This document shows positions 15,820 to 15,875 of a DNA stretch of 15,875 nucleotides, piece after piece. Source of the DNA: JAJYTL01 sp046705265 (GTDB taxonomy: Bacteria > Pseudomonadota > Alphaproteobacteria > Ferrovibrionales > Ferrovibrionaceae); NCBI GenBank assembly GCA_046705265.1, contig JBJKQL010000069.1, positions 1-15,875 on the forward strand. The letters are read 5' to 3'. Under the pieces are notes generated by a model. The model was not told the origin of the DNA. It saw only the letters and a program-made list of their open reading frames with translations, and did not search any database. Position numbers and translations under genes: made by a program. Each line of letters starts with the position of its first letter. The first letter of the stretch is position 1.

Positions 15820-15875
15820 TCAATCCAAAGGGGGGTTCGGTAATGGGGTTCGGCGGAGCGTCGCGACCGTCACCG
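15820..15875 (-). CDS. Possible C-terminal end of a minus-strand gene (17 codons visible)
   Basis: The frame is open from the right edge to TGA at 15822-15820 and ends in ...RRTPLPNPPLD. A terminator-like hairpin follows at once, and the opposite direction would continue the convergent pattern seen through the window. The residues themselves show no family likeness. The competing plus-strand start at 15843 overlaps it, and only one is likely to be real. Confidence 0.2.
   Translation of the reverse strand, partial: VTVATLRRTPLPNPPLD
15843..15875 (+). CDS. Possible start of a plus-strand gene (11 codons visible)
   Basis: ATG at 15843 follows AAAGGGGGG (15828-15836) at a fair distance and reads MGFGGASRPSP to the edge. 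Too little is visible to identify it. It conflicts with the minus-strand alternative over the same bases. Confidence 0.2.
   Translation, partial: MGFGGASRPSP

Overview
The window is a high-GC chromosomal segment of an alphaproteobacterium, most likely Rhodospirillales-like. I infer this from the GC-rich codon use, the YqgE/ThiC/CsaA protein types and the many acyl-CoA-type enzymes; no rRNA or other firm taxonomic marker is present. Gene direction changes repeatedly, so there are several shared divergent promoter regions and several tight convergent junctions.

Layout from left to right. (1) 1-125 (-): the end of an IS1595-type (ISXO2-like) insertion sequence, cut by the window edge, with the first 27 codons of its transposase. 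(2) 126-507: non-coding leader. (3) yqgE/algH at 508-1083 (+). (4) A two-hotdog thioesterase-like gene (-) and a class I acyl-CoA ligase (+) diverge from 2065-2292. That region holds a perfect 14-bp inverted repeat and a second palindrome on a possible -10 box. (5) Amidase, MFS transporter and thiC, all (-), at 4021-8706. thiC has its own terminator downstream, and a TPP riboswitch and candidate promoter upstream. (6) A (+) run: class III CoA-transferase, alpha/beta hydrolase and csaA, 9131-11607. (7) A Fsr-like MFS exporter (-) divergent from an AraC-type regulator (+), 11647-13789. (8) An HtrA-like PDZ protein (-) whose three catalytic positions all appear substituted, divergent from a SAM methyltransferase (+), 13828-15744. 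(9) An ambiguous right edge.

How the genes may work together. The CoA ligase, thioesterase, amidase with transporter, CoA-transferase and hydrolase suggest uptake and degradation of acids or amides through CoA thioesters, but no substrate can be read from the sequence. ThiC makes the thiamine pyrimidine and is controlled by TPP through the riboswitch. The AraC/MFS pair looks like a locally regulated efflux module. I see no CRISPR array, phage, toxin-antitoxin or recognisable defence system. The most unusual items are the degenerate HtrA-like protein and the repeat architecture of the ligase/thioesterase promoter region.
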